64,000 bases of DNA. Origin: Nocardia sienata NBRC 100364 (lineage in GTDB: Bacteria > Actinomycetota > Actinomycetes > Mycobacteriales > Mycobacteriaceae). This document shows positions 43,384-50,981 of this stretch, one piece after another. A program made the translations under genes and the position numbers. Positions within the stretch are counted from its first letter, which is position 1. Each line of letters begins with the position of its first letter. The DNA lies in NCBI RefSeq assembly GCF_001613205.1, contig NZ_BDBX01000004.1, forward strand, positions 1 to 64,000, written 5' to 3'. The notes under the pieces were generated by a model. It worked only from the letters and a program-made list of their open reading frames with translations. It did not search any database and was not told the origin of the DNA.

Positions 43384-44658
43384 ATGAACCCCGCCGACAG
43401 CGCCCCGGCCACCACCCGCCGCTTCCACCGGCTCGATATCTCCGGACCGGAGTTCTGGGCCCGTGACTTCGCCACCCGCGACGAAGTGTTCGCTCAGTTG
43501 CGCGCCGAACCCGGACTCACCTGGCATTCACCCGCACCCGCTGTCTTCCCCCACTCCGAGCCCGGGTTCTGGGCGGTGACCCGCCGGCGCGATATCGCCT
43601 ACATCAGCCGCCACCCGGACCTGTTCACCTCGGGCCTGGGTATCAGCATGGACCCGATGCCGGTGGAGTTGCAGCGACCGACGACCTTCTTCCTCACCAT
43701 GGACCCACCACAGCACACCCGGTACCGACGCCTCATCAGCGCCGCGTTCACCCCGAAACAGGTGCACCGCATCGAATCCCAGATCCGCGCCAACGCCACC
43801 GAGATCGTCGACGAGTTCCTCGCCGACCTGCGCGGCGAGCGACCGGTGGACCTCGTGGACAGCCTCTCCCGCAAACTTCCCATGCGTACCGTCTCGGACA
43901 TGATCGGTATCGACCGCGCCGACCGGGAGACCGTCGCGTATGCGGCCGAGGCGATGTTCGGCTCCACCGACGAGGAATACGCGAGCCTCGAGGAGCGGGC
44001 CGCTTTCTTCATGTCCCAGTTCACCATCCTGCACAGAGCCGGCACCGAACTCGCCGCGCGCCGCCGCCGCGCGCCACGCGAGGACCTGATGTCCGCGATC
44101 GTGGCCGCGGAGGTGGACGGCCACCGGCTCACCGACGAGGAGATCGGCGCGTTCATGGTCCTGCTCGCGTCCGCGGGCAACGACACCACCAAACAAACCA
44201 CTTCCCATGGCTTCAAAGCGCTGGTCGACCATCCGGCGCAGCGCGAATGGTTGCTCGAGGATCCGGCGGCGCGGCTCGGCGGCGCGGTCGAGGAGTTCAT
44301 CCGCTGGGCGACACCGGTCGTTCATTTCGCCCGACATGCGGTGACCGATACCGAGGTCGCGGGTACCCGCGTGCGCGCGGGCGAGAAACTGGTGCTGTTC
44401 TACTGCTCGGCCAATCGCGACGAGGCCGCACTCGACGCGCCCCATATCTTCGACCTCACCCGCGACCCCAATCCGCATTCGGGGTTCGGCGGCGGCGGAG
44501 CCCACTTCTGCCTGGGCGCATGGCTGGCCCGGATGCAACTGCGGTTGCTCTTCCACGAACTGCTGCCCCGGATCCCCGAGGTGGTGCTCGGCGACCCGGA
44601 ATACGTCCACAGCGATTTCGTCCACGGCATCAAACGAATGCCGGTGCGACGCGCCTGA
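43384..44658 (+). CDS. Cytochrome P450
   Basis: A 424-residue soluble bacterial P450. Marks: the I-helix oxygen-binding LLASAGNDTTKQTTSHG, the K-helix GGAVEEFIRWATPV (ExxR) and the haem loop FGGGGAHFCLGAWLAR with ligand C376. The early FFLTMDPPQHTRYRRLISAAF block is typical. The GGGGAHFCLG form and the N-terminal segment resemble CYP124/125/142-like sterol- and lipid-oxidising enzymes of mycolate actinomycetes; the exact subfamily is not determined. Redox partners are not encoded nearby. Confidence 0.92.
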   Translation: MNPADSAPATTRRFHRLDISGPEFWARDFATRDEVFAQLRAEPGLTWHSPAPAVFPHSEPGFWAVTRRRDIAYISRHPDLFTSGLGISMDPMPVELQRPTTFFLTMDPPQHTRYRRLISAAFTPKQVHRIESQIRANATEIVDEFLADLRGERPVDLVDSLSRKLPMRTVSDMIGIDRADRETVAYAAEAMFGSTDEEYASLEERAAFFMSQFTILHRAGTELAARRRRAPREDLMSAIVAAEVDGHRLTDEEIGAFMVLLASAGNDTTKQTTSHGFKALVDHPAQREWLLEDPAARLGGAVEEFIRWATPVVHFARHAVTDTEVAGTRVRAGEKLVLFYCSANRDEAALDAPHIFDLTRDPNPHSGFGGGGAHFCLGAWLARMQLRLLFHELLPRIPEVVLGDPEYVHSDFVHGIKRMPVRRA

Positions 44659-44857
44659 GCAGACCTCGAGGATCACCGTGCCGCGCCGACTGCCAACGGC
44701 ACACATCCGCAGCCCCGAGCCCGCCGCCGCGGCGGCGCGGCCCGTCGAGCGGCCTCGTGACCATCCAGGCGTCTCGCGGCAGCCTCCCACAACCGTCGCG
44801 CCGGCCACCGGAGACGTACGCTGTTCCCGATCGTTCAACGCGAAGAGAGGAATTCCC

Positions 44858-45004
44858 GTGAAGACTAGGCTCAACTGCCCCTGTGGTGAACATCTGACCG
44901 GCACCACCGAGGACGAACTGGTCGATGTCGTCCGCAAACATCTCACCGAGAACCATCCGGGCCACGATTACTCACGTGACGAGATCCTGTTCATCGCCTA
45001 CTGA
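44858..45004 (+). CDS. DUF1059 small protein
   Basis: A 48-residue protein matching DUF1059: KTRLNCPCGEHLTGTTEDEL, VRKHLTENHPGHDYSRDEI. The CPC...H...H set could bind a metal. Function is unknown. GTG at 44858 follows AGAGAGGA at good spacing; the longer upstream frame has no coding character. Confidence 0.82.
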   Translation: MKTRLNCPCGEHLTGTTEDELVDVVRKHLTENHPGHDYSRDEILFIAY

Positions 45005-45128
45005 CCCGCCGCACCGGCCCCGTCCTGGCCGGTGATCCGCGGTCCGCTCCGCGGAACCGCGTGAGGAGGGCACCGGGCGCACCGTGGTATATGGATCTGG
45101 GCGGCACCGCTCGCCGGGAAGGATCCTC

Positions 45129-45842
45129 ATGGACGACCACACACTCGCCGCGACATTGGCCGGCGAAGCCGGGGAACTGCTGCTCGGCATCCGGGAATTC
45201 GGTGGCGCTGTCGGCGACCGGCGGTCCGACAGTTTCCTGCTCGGGCGGCTGGCCGCCGAACGCCCGGCGGACGCGGTGCTCTCGGAGGAATCACCCGACG
45301 ACGGCGACCGCGTCCGGCAGTCCCGGGTGTGGATCGTCGACCCGCTCGACGGGACCCGGGAATACGGTGAAGCCGCGCGCAAGGACTGGGCGGTACACGT
45401 GGCGCTCGCGGTGGACGGAAAGCCCGCCGCGGGAGCGGTCGCGCTCCCGGCCGAGGGTTTGGTGCTGCACACCGGCCGGCCCCCGGTTCTTCCGCCGCCA
45501 CCACCGCCCGGGAGCGTGCGGGTGGCGCTTTCGCGCAGCCGGCCGTCGTTCGAGGTCCGGCGATTGGTGGCCCGGCTGGGGGCGGCCGAGGTCCCGATGG
45601 GCTCGGCCGGCGCCAAGGCGATGGCGGTGGTCCGCGGAAACGCCGATATCTACGCCCATTCGGGCGGACAGTACGAATGGGATTCCTGCGCACCGGTCGC
45701 GGTGGCGGCCGCGGCGGGATTGCGCGTCTCCCGCCTGGACGGAAGCCCGCTGATCTACAACCGCCCCGACCCCTATCTCCCCGATCTGCTGATCTGCCGC
45801 CCGGAGCTGGCCGAACTGGCCCTGAAGGCGCTGTCGGAGTAG
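45129..45842 (+). CDS. CysQ-like inositol-phosphatase-family enzyme
   Basis: A 237-residue member of the inositol monophosphatase superfamily, CysQ/PAP-phosphatase type. Metal-binding motifs are LSEESPDD, VWIVDPLDGTREYGE and YEWDSCAPVAVAAAAG (WDxxA). It probably dephosphorylates 3'-phosphoadenosine 5'-phosphate or an inositol phosphate, linking to sulfate assimilation. The chain is a little short and has an unusual polyproline run (PPPPPP) near residue 120. ATG 45129. Confidence 0.88.
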   Translation: MDDHTLAATLAGEAGELLLGIREFGGAVGDRRSDSFLLGRLAAERPADAVLSEESPDDGDRVRQSRVWIVDPLDGTREYGEAARKDWAVHVALAVDGKPAAGAVALPAEGLVLHTGRPPVLPPPPPPGSVRVALSRSRPSFEVRRLVARLGAAEVPMGSAGAKAMAVVRGNADIYAHSGGQYEWDSCAPVAVAAAAGLRVSRLDGSPLIYNRPDPYLPDLLICRPELAELALKALSE

Positions 45843-45973
45843 CGCACCCGACGGCCCGTGCCGCACCGGGGCATCTCGGCCGGTCCGTCCGGCTCGCGGT
45901 TCCGGTGCGTGCGCACCGCGCCCGGGTCGGCCCACAATGGTCGGATGTGTTCGCAACGACAGGAGAACGGCAA

Positions 45974-46795
45974 GTGAGCGGTCGACTATCCGGCAGAGTA
46001 GCTTTCGTCACCGGCGCGGCGCGCGGCCAGGGCCGGGCCCACGCGGTCCGGCTCGCGGCCGAGGGCGCCGATATCATCGCGGTGGACCTGTGCGGTCCAC
46101 TTCCCTCCCCGGTCCCCTACGACGCCGCGACGCCCGGCGACCTCGACGAGACGGTCCGTCTGGTAGAGGAGACCGGACGCAAGATCGTCGCCGATGCGGC
46201 CGATACCCGCGACCCGGCCGCGCTGCGGGCCGCCGTCGACGCCGGGATGGCCGCGTTCGGCCGGCTCGATGTGATCGTCGCCAATGCCGGGATCTGTATT
46301 CCCGAGCCGTGGGACGCCATCACCCCGGAGTCGTTCCAGGCGGTTCTCGACACCAATGTCACCGGCACCTGGAATACCGTGGCGGCCGGTGCGCATCGGA
46401 TCATCGAGGGCGGGCGGGGCGGTTCGATCATTCTGATCAGTTCCGCCGCGGGTGTGGCCATGCAGCCGTTCATGGTCCACTACACCGCGAGCAAACACGC
46501 CGTCACCGGGATGGCCCGCGCCCTGGCGGCCGAGCTCGGCAAACATTCGATCCGGGTCAACAGTGTCGCACCCGGCCCGGTCGCCACTCCGATGGGTTCC
46601 GGAGACATGGTCGGCGCGCTCATCCGGGCAGCGGAGACCAACGATCTCCTGGCGCGGATGAACACCCCGCTGCTGCCGGAAGGAATCGCGCAACCCGAGG
46701 ACATCTCCGATGCGGTGTGCTGGCTGGCGAGCGACGAATCGCGGTTCGTCACCGCCGGCAGCATTTCGGTGGATCTGGGCGCGGCCCAGTACTGA
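45974..46795 (+). CDS. Mycofactocin-coupled SDR
   Basis: A 273-residue SDR of the mycofactocin-coupled type. Apart from the classical motifs (TGAARGQGRAHAVRLAAEGA, VIVANAGI, HYTASKHAVTG), it has the diagnostic insertion after beta-2, IAVDLCGPLPSPVPYDAATP with GDLDETVRLVEETGRKIVAD, which covers a tightly bound NAD. Such enzymes pass hydride to mycofactocin rather than exchange NAD. GTG 45974 has AGGAGAA upstream. The next gene is the matching zinc alcohol dehydrogenase. Confidence 0.92.
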   Translation: MSGRLSGRVAFVTGAARGQGRAHAVRLAAEGADIIAVDLCGPLPSPVPYDAATPGDLDETVRLVEETGRKIVADAADTRDPAALRAAVDAGMAAFGRLDVIVANAGICIPEPWDAITPESFQAVLDTNVTGTWNTVAAGAHRIIEGGRGGSIILISSAAGVAMQPFMVHYTASKHAVTGMARALAAELGKHSIRVNSVAPGPVATPMGSGDMVGALIRAAETNDLLARMNTPLLPEGIAQPEDISDAVCWLASDESRFVTAGSISVDLGAAQY

Positions 46796-46880
46796 GTCGC
46801 CGGTTCGCGGCACACCACCCACGGGCTCTCATGGCGCGTGTGCGGTGCGGCCGCGACCGCCGACCCGGCGGAAACCGGAC

Positions 46881-46905
46881 AGGAAAATTTGATATAACAC
46901 TTTCC
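46881..46905 (+). promoter_or_regulatory. AT-rich element with GGAAA/TTTCC dyad
   Basis: In the 186-bp gap before the alcohol dehydrogenase gene, an AT-rich stretch includes TATAAC (46893-46898), a possible -10, enclosed by GGAAA and TTTCC inverted arms (46882-46886 and 46901-46905). No good -35 is seen. It is likely the promoter/operator of the NDMA-type alcohol dehydrogenase gene. Confidence 0.35.
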
Positions 46906-46981
46906 GAGAACGTCATTATCGGGCAACCTGGGTACTGCCGCGAACCGGCATGCGACACCGCCACGACAGTAAGGGAAGCCG

Positions 46982-48109
46982 ATGAAATCCAAGGGTGCAT
47001 TGATCTGGGATTACGCGCAGCCGTGGTCGGTCGAGGAGATCGAGATCGGTGACCCCCAGTACGGCGAGGTGAAGGTCCGGGTCGAGACGGCCGGGTTGTG
47101 CCAGTTCGATCAACGTCTGGCCAGCGGCGACGTGCCCACCGCCGAGTTCCCGATCCTCGGCGGGCACGAGGGCGCGGGGGTGATCATCGAGGTCGGCGCG
47201 GGGGTGGAGCAGCTCGCCGTGGGTGATCATGTGGTGTTCTCCTTCATCCCGGCCTGCGGAATGTGCCAGTCCTGCCTATCCGGCCATCACAATCTGTGCG
47301 ATCGAGGTCAGGACCTGCTCACCCGGGGCGCGGTGTCCGACGGCACCTTCCGCATCCGCGCCCGCGACCGCAATGTGCACCCCACCTCGCTGATCGGCGC
47401 GTTCGCGCCCTATGCCGTCGTGCACAAGAGTTCGGTCGTCAAGATCGACCCGTCGATTCCCTTCGATATCGCCTGCCTCGCCAGCTGCAGTGTGACCACC
47501 GGATACGGAGCGGTGGTCAATACGGCGACGGTCCGCCCAGGCGAGGACGTCGCGGTGGTCGGTGCGGGCGCGGTCGGCACCGCGGCGATCCAGGCGGCGG
47601 TCATCTCCGGCGCTCGTCGCATCTTCGCGGTGGACCCGATCGAATCCAAGCGGACCCAGGCCGCGAAATTCGGTGCGACCCATATCCATCCGACGATCGA
47701 CAGCGCGATCGGCGGTATCGAGGAGGTCACCGGCGGCCAGATGTGCCGTACGGTGATCGTCGCGGTCGGGCGGTGCGACGGTCACGATCTGGCGAAATGG
47801 ATGCGGATCACCGCCAAGGGCGGCAGTTGCGTTCTCGCCGCCACCGGCGACGCCGCGGAGACCAATCCGCGCATGAACCTCTCGGCGCTCACCTTCCAGC
47901 AGAAGAGCCTGTGCGGCACGCTCTTCGGCGGCGGAAACCCACAGCTCCTCATCCCCGAGGTGCTGGCACTCTACAAACTGGGCGACCTGGGACTCGGCGA
48001 TATGATCACCCGCGAATACCGCCTCGAGCAGATCAACGAGGGAGTAGCCGATATGCTCGAGGGCCGCAATATCCGGGGGGTCATCCGCTTCACCGACGCG
48101 GATCGCTGA
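46982..48109 (+). CDS. NDMA-dependent (mycofactocin-associated) zinc alcohol dehydrogenase
   Basis: A 375-residue medium-chain zinc alcohol dehydrogenase: KGALIWDYAQPWSVEEIEIG at the N terminus, catalytic zinc ligands C in AGLCQFDQR and H in GGHEGAGV, structural zinc loop CGMCQSCLSGHHNLC, and Rossmann motif VAVVGAGAVGTAAIQAA. The opening and the CQFDQR variant match the family that needs the artificial acceptor NDMA in vitro and mycofactocin in vivo. With the upstream SDR it would oxidise alcohols or hydroxylated lipids. AAGGGAAG precedes the ATG. Confidence 0.9.
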   Translation: MKSKGALIWDYAQPWSVEEIEIGDPQYGEVKVRVETAGLCQFDQRLASGDVPTAEFPILGGHEGAGVIIEVGAGVEQLAVGDHVVFSFIPACGMCQSCLSGHHNLCDRGQDLLTRGAVSDGTFRIRARDRNVHPTSLIGAFAPYAVVHKSSVVKIDPSIPFDIACLASCSVTTGYGAVVNTATVRPGEDVAVVGAGAVGTAAIQAAVISGARRIFAVDPIESKRTQAAKFGATHIHPTIDSAIGGIEEVTGGQMCRTVIVAVGRCDGHDLAKWMRITAKGGSCVLAATGDAAETNPRMNLSALTFQQKSLCGTLFGGGNPQLLIPEVLALYKLGDLGLGDMITREYRLEQINEGVADMLEGRNIRGVIRFTDADR

Positions 48110-48123
48110 TCGGCGGGGCCGGG

Positions 48124-48582
48124 TCAGAACACCACCCGGCTCACCGCCTCCGCGATCAACGCCGGCTTCGACCCACCCTCGATCTCCACCGTGTGCTGTA
48201 CAACCAGCTGCAGCGCCCCGCCGGACACCTCGGTCGCATCGGCCAGCACGGCCGTGGACCGCACCTTCGCGCCCACCGGCACCGGGCTCGGGAACCGGAC
48301 CTTGTTCGAGCCGTAGTTGATGCCCAGCTTGGCGTTCGCGAAACCGAAGATCTGTGAGCCGAGCAGCGGCAGCAACGACAGCGTCAGGTAGCCGTGCGCG
48401 ATGGGCCCGCCGAACGGGCTCTCCCGTTTCGCCCGCTCGGGATCGACATGGATCCACTGATGGTCTCCGGTGGCCTCGGCGAACTGGTCGACCATCCGCT
48501 GGGTGACCTCCACCCAGTCGCTCGTGCCCAGGGTCTCCCCCACCGCGGCGAGAACCTCGTCCTTACCGGTGAATGTGCGCAC
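48124..48582 (-). CDS. MaoC-family dehydratase
   Basis: A 152-residue hot-dog enoyl-CoA hydratase-like protein: VTQRMVDQFAEATGDHQWIH holds the catalytic Asp and His, followed by DPERAKRESPFGGPIAHGYL (hydratase 2 motif) and INYGSNKVRFPSPVPVGAKV. It hydrates 2-enoyl-CoA in R-specific fashion. GTG 48582 is chosen for its GAGGAG. Convergent with the alcohol dehydrogenase gene. Confidence 0.9.
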   Translation of the reverse strand: MRTFTGKDEVLAAVGETLGTSDWVEVTQRMVDQFAEATGDHQWIHVDPERAKRESPFGGPIAHGYLTLSLLPLLGSQIFGFANAKLGINYGSNKVRFPSPVPVGAKVRSTAVLADATEVSGGALQLVVQHTVEIEGGSKPALIAEAVSRVVF

Positions 48583-48908
48583 AGTCTGTCTCCTCGGGTC
48601 CGTGCCGCGCCGTCGCGACATCACCTGTTCCCTTATAGGTATTCCGCACTTCGGCGACGAGTTCAACCCTTTAAGAGACATTTTCTGGATTCGTCGCAAA
48701 TGCTGACGTGCCGCCCCGATCACCCAGCCATCATCGAGCAGGCACAGCCCCTCGAAACGGTAATCCGTACGACCGTTATGCTGCGGCAGGTCGTCCCCGG
48801 CACGATCCGGCGACGGCGCCGCGACGACCGACCCACCGAGAAATGTCCCCGGCCGCCCGGCCTCGGCGGCGCCGCCCGCCGGCATCCGTTCCAGGAGGAG
48901 ATCCACTC
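48583..48908. other. Intergenic region between MaoC and exporter genes
   Basis: 326 bp between divergent genes. Two AT-rich patches (around 48632-48642, CTTATAGGTA, and 48668-48682, CCTTTAAGAGACATT) may hold divergent promoters, but no convincing -35/-10 pair or dyad was seen. The open frames are Arg/Pro-rich shadows. Confidence 0.4.
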
Positions 48909-49646
48909 TTGACCGTGCTCACCTTCTGCCTCGTCACGGTCGCCGGATTCTTCGCCGGGCTGGTCGGCTACGTGACCGGTATCGCCTCGCTGATCTCGTA
49001 TCCGGCTCTGCTCGCCGCCGGACTCTCGCCGGTCTCGGCCAATGTGACCAATACCGTCGCCATGGTCGCCGTCGGAGCCGGCTCGACCGCGAAGGCGGGT
49101 GCGGCGGTCAGCGACAACTCCCGCGCGCTGCTGGTCCACGCCGCATGTGCCGCCCTCGGCGGGCTCGGCGGCGCCGCCCTGCTGCTCACCACTTCGCCGG
49201 AAATCTTCGCCGCCGTCGTACCCTTCCTCATCGCCATGGCCTCGGCGAGTCTGCTGCTCCAGCCCAAACTGCGCGAACTCGCCGGCGGCCGGACCTTCCC
49301 GCGGCTCTATCCGCTCGCCACCGCCGTCGTCGCCCTGTACGGCGGCTACTTCGGCGCCGGGGTGGGCGTCATGTTCCTCGCCCTGATCCTCGTGTGCACC
49401 TCGGAGACCATCTGGCGGGCCAGTGTGCTCAAGAGCGTGCTGACCGGTGTCGCCAACCTCGTCGCGGCGGTGGGATTCGCCGTCTTCGGGCCGGTGCACT
49501 GGCTCGCCGCGGTGGCCATGGGCCTGGGCGCGTTCGCCGGCGGATGGTACGGGCCACCGCTGGTGGCCCGTCTGCCGCCGACCGCCATGCGCATCGGTGT
49601 CGCCCTGTCCGGATTCGGACTCGCCGGCTATCTCGCACTCGGCTGA
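48909..49646 (+). CDS. TauE/SafE-family sulfite exporter-like permease
   Basis: A 245-residue membrane protein with about eight helices. The first half has CLVTVAGFFAGLVGYVTGIA and SANVTNTVAMVAVGAGSTAK; the second repeats the pattern with YGGYFGAGVGVMFLALILVC and SVLKSVLTGVANLVAAVGFA. This tandem-repeat structure is the TauE/SafE (DUF81) family, which exports sulfite or organosulfonate-like anions. The substrate is not known. TTG 48909 fits the strong AGGAGGAG (48893-48900) better than GTG 48915. Confidence 0.88.
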   Translation: MTVLTFCLVTVAGFFAGLVGYVTGIASLISYPALLAAGLSPVSANVTNTVAMVAVGAGSTAKAGAAVSDNSRALLVHAACAALGGLGGAALLLTTSPEIFAAVVPFLIAMASASLLLQPKLRELAGGRTFPRLYPLATAVVALYGGYFGAGVGVMFLALILVCTSETIWRASVLKSVLTGVANLVAAVGFAVFGPVHWLAAVAMGLGAFAGGWYGPPLVARLPPTAMRIGVALSGFGLAGYLALG

Positions 49647-49662
49647 CCCGGCCGGGCCCGGC

Positions 49663-50850
49663 TCACGCGGCGGGGTCGAGCACCACCTTGATCGCGCCGT
49701 CCCGTTTGGCCTGAAACATCTGATAGGCCTCCGGCGCCGAGGACAACGGCATCCGGTGGGTGGTGAACGAATCCACCCCCAGCGGGTCACTGTCGTCGAG
49801 CAGCGGCATGATGTCGTCGACCCAGCGCTTCACATTCGCCTGGCCCATCCGCAACTGGATCTGTTTGTCGAACAGAGTGCGCATCGGCATCGGATCCACC
49901 GTTCCGCCGTAGACGCCGATGATCGAGATGGTGCCCCCACGCCGGACGATATCTATCGCGGTGTGCAGCGCCGCCAGCCGGTCCACACTCATGGTGTCCA
50001 TCGCGGGCCGCGCCACCCGCGACGGCAGATACGACACAGCCCGCTGCGCCGTGGCCGCCAGTGGCGACCCGTGCGCCTCCATCCCGACTGCCTCGATCAC
50101 CGAATCGGTACCCCGGCCTTGTGTACGGTCGCGGATGACATCGGCCAGTCCGTCACCGACCGCCCGCAGGTCGATGGTTTCGATACCGCGTGCGGCGACG
50201 CGTTCCAGCCGCTCGGGAACCAGATCCACCCCGATCACGCGCAGCCCGCGATGGTGAGCGATCCGAGCGGCCATATCACCGATCGGCCCCAGTCCGAGCA
50301 CCGTTACCGACCCGCCTTCCGGGACGGCCGCGTACTCCACGGCCTGCCAGGCGGTCGGCAACACATCGGACAGGAACAGGTAGCGCGTATCGTCCGCCTC
50401 GGACGGCACCCGGATATGGGTGAAATCCGCGTGGGGTACCCGCAGATATTCGGCCTGGCCGCCCGGCACCTGACCGTACAGTTTCGAGTAGCCGAACAGT
50501 GCCGCCCCGCAGCCCTGCTCCCGGACCTGAGTGGTCTCGCACTGCGTCATCAGACCCTGTCGGCACATCTCGCAGCGGCCGCAGCTGATCTGGAAAGGCA
50601 CCACCACCCGGTCGCCCACCGACAGGTTCCGCACATCGGGCCCCACCTCTTCCACGACGCCGATCGGCTCGTGGCCCAGCACATCGCCGGGGGTCATATA
50701 GGCGCCGAGGAGTTCGTACAGGTGCAGATCCGAGCCACAGATCGCCGTGGAGGTCACCCGGACGATCGCATCGCCCGGCTCCCGTATCCCCGGATCCGGC
50801 ACCTCCTCGACCGATACGTCCCGCTTACCCTGCCAGGTCACCGCCTTCAT
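49663..50850 (-). CDS. Zinc-dependent alcohol dehydrogenase (FDH-like MDR)
   Basis: A 395-residue medium-chain dehydrogenase: AICGSDLHLYELLG (catalytic zinc Cys), GHEPIGVVEEVG, structural zinc CGRCEMCRQGLMTQC, and VTVLGLGPIGDMAARIAHHR (NAD). The length and the C-terminal HTAIDIVRRGGTISIIGVYG block fit the glutathione-independent formaldehyde dehydrogenase-like group. It lacks mycofactocin-type features, so it uses free NAD(P). ATG 50850 has GGAGG at 8 nt. Convergent with the exporter gene. Confidence 0.9.
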   Translation of the reverse strand: MKAVTWQGKRDVSVEEVPDPGIREPGDAIVRVTSTAICGSDLHLYELLGAYMTPGDVLGHEPIGVVEEVGPDVRNLSVGDRVVVPFQISCGRCEMCRQGLMTQCETTQVREQGCGAALFGYSKLYGQVPGGQAEYLRVPHADFTHIRVPSEADDTRYLFLSDVLPTAWQAVEYAAVPEGGSVTVLGLGPIGDMAARIAHHRGLRVIGVDLVPERLERVAARGIETIDLRAVGDGLADVIRDRTQGRGTDSVIEAVGMEAHGSPLAATAQRAVSYLPSRVARPAMDTMSVDRLAALHTAIDIVRRGGTISIIGVYGGTVDPMPMRTLFDKQIQLRMGQANVKRWVDDIMPLLDDSDPLGVDSFTTHRMPLSSAPEAYQMFQAKRDGAIKVVLDPAA

Positions 50851-50981
50851 CTCCGCCACCTCCGGACTCGAATACCGCCGCCCCGGCAGGACGAATGTGC
50901 CGCGGTCCCCGGTGGGCCGCGGCGGCCGGGGCCGATCTGTCAGCGGCTACCCGCGACCTCCCGGGACAAACCCACAACGCC

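Noticed and set aside
43116..43466. Small plus-strand frame overlapping the P450 start
   Set aside because: Arg/Ser-rich product, no ribosome site, and the overlap with the P450 coding sequence is out of frame; treated as a shadow.
45470..45520. Polyproline run in the CysQ-like protein as a possible repeat or frameshift
   Set aside because: The frame stays open with motifs conserved on both sides, so it is a short loop insertion, not a broken gene.
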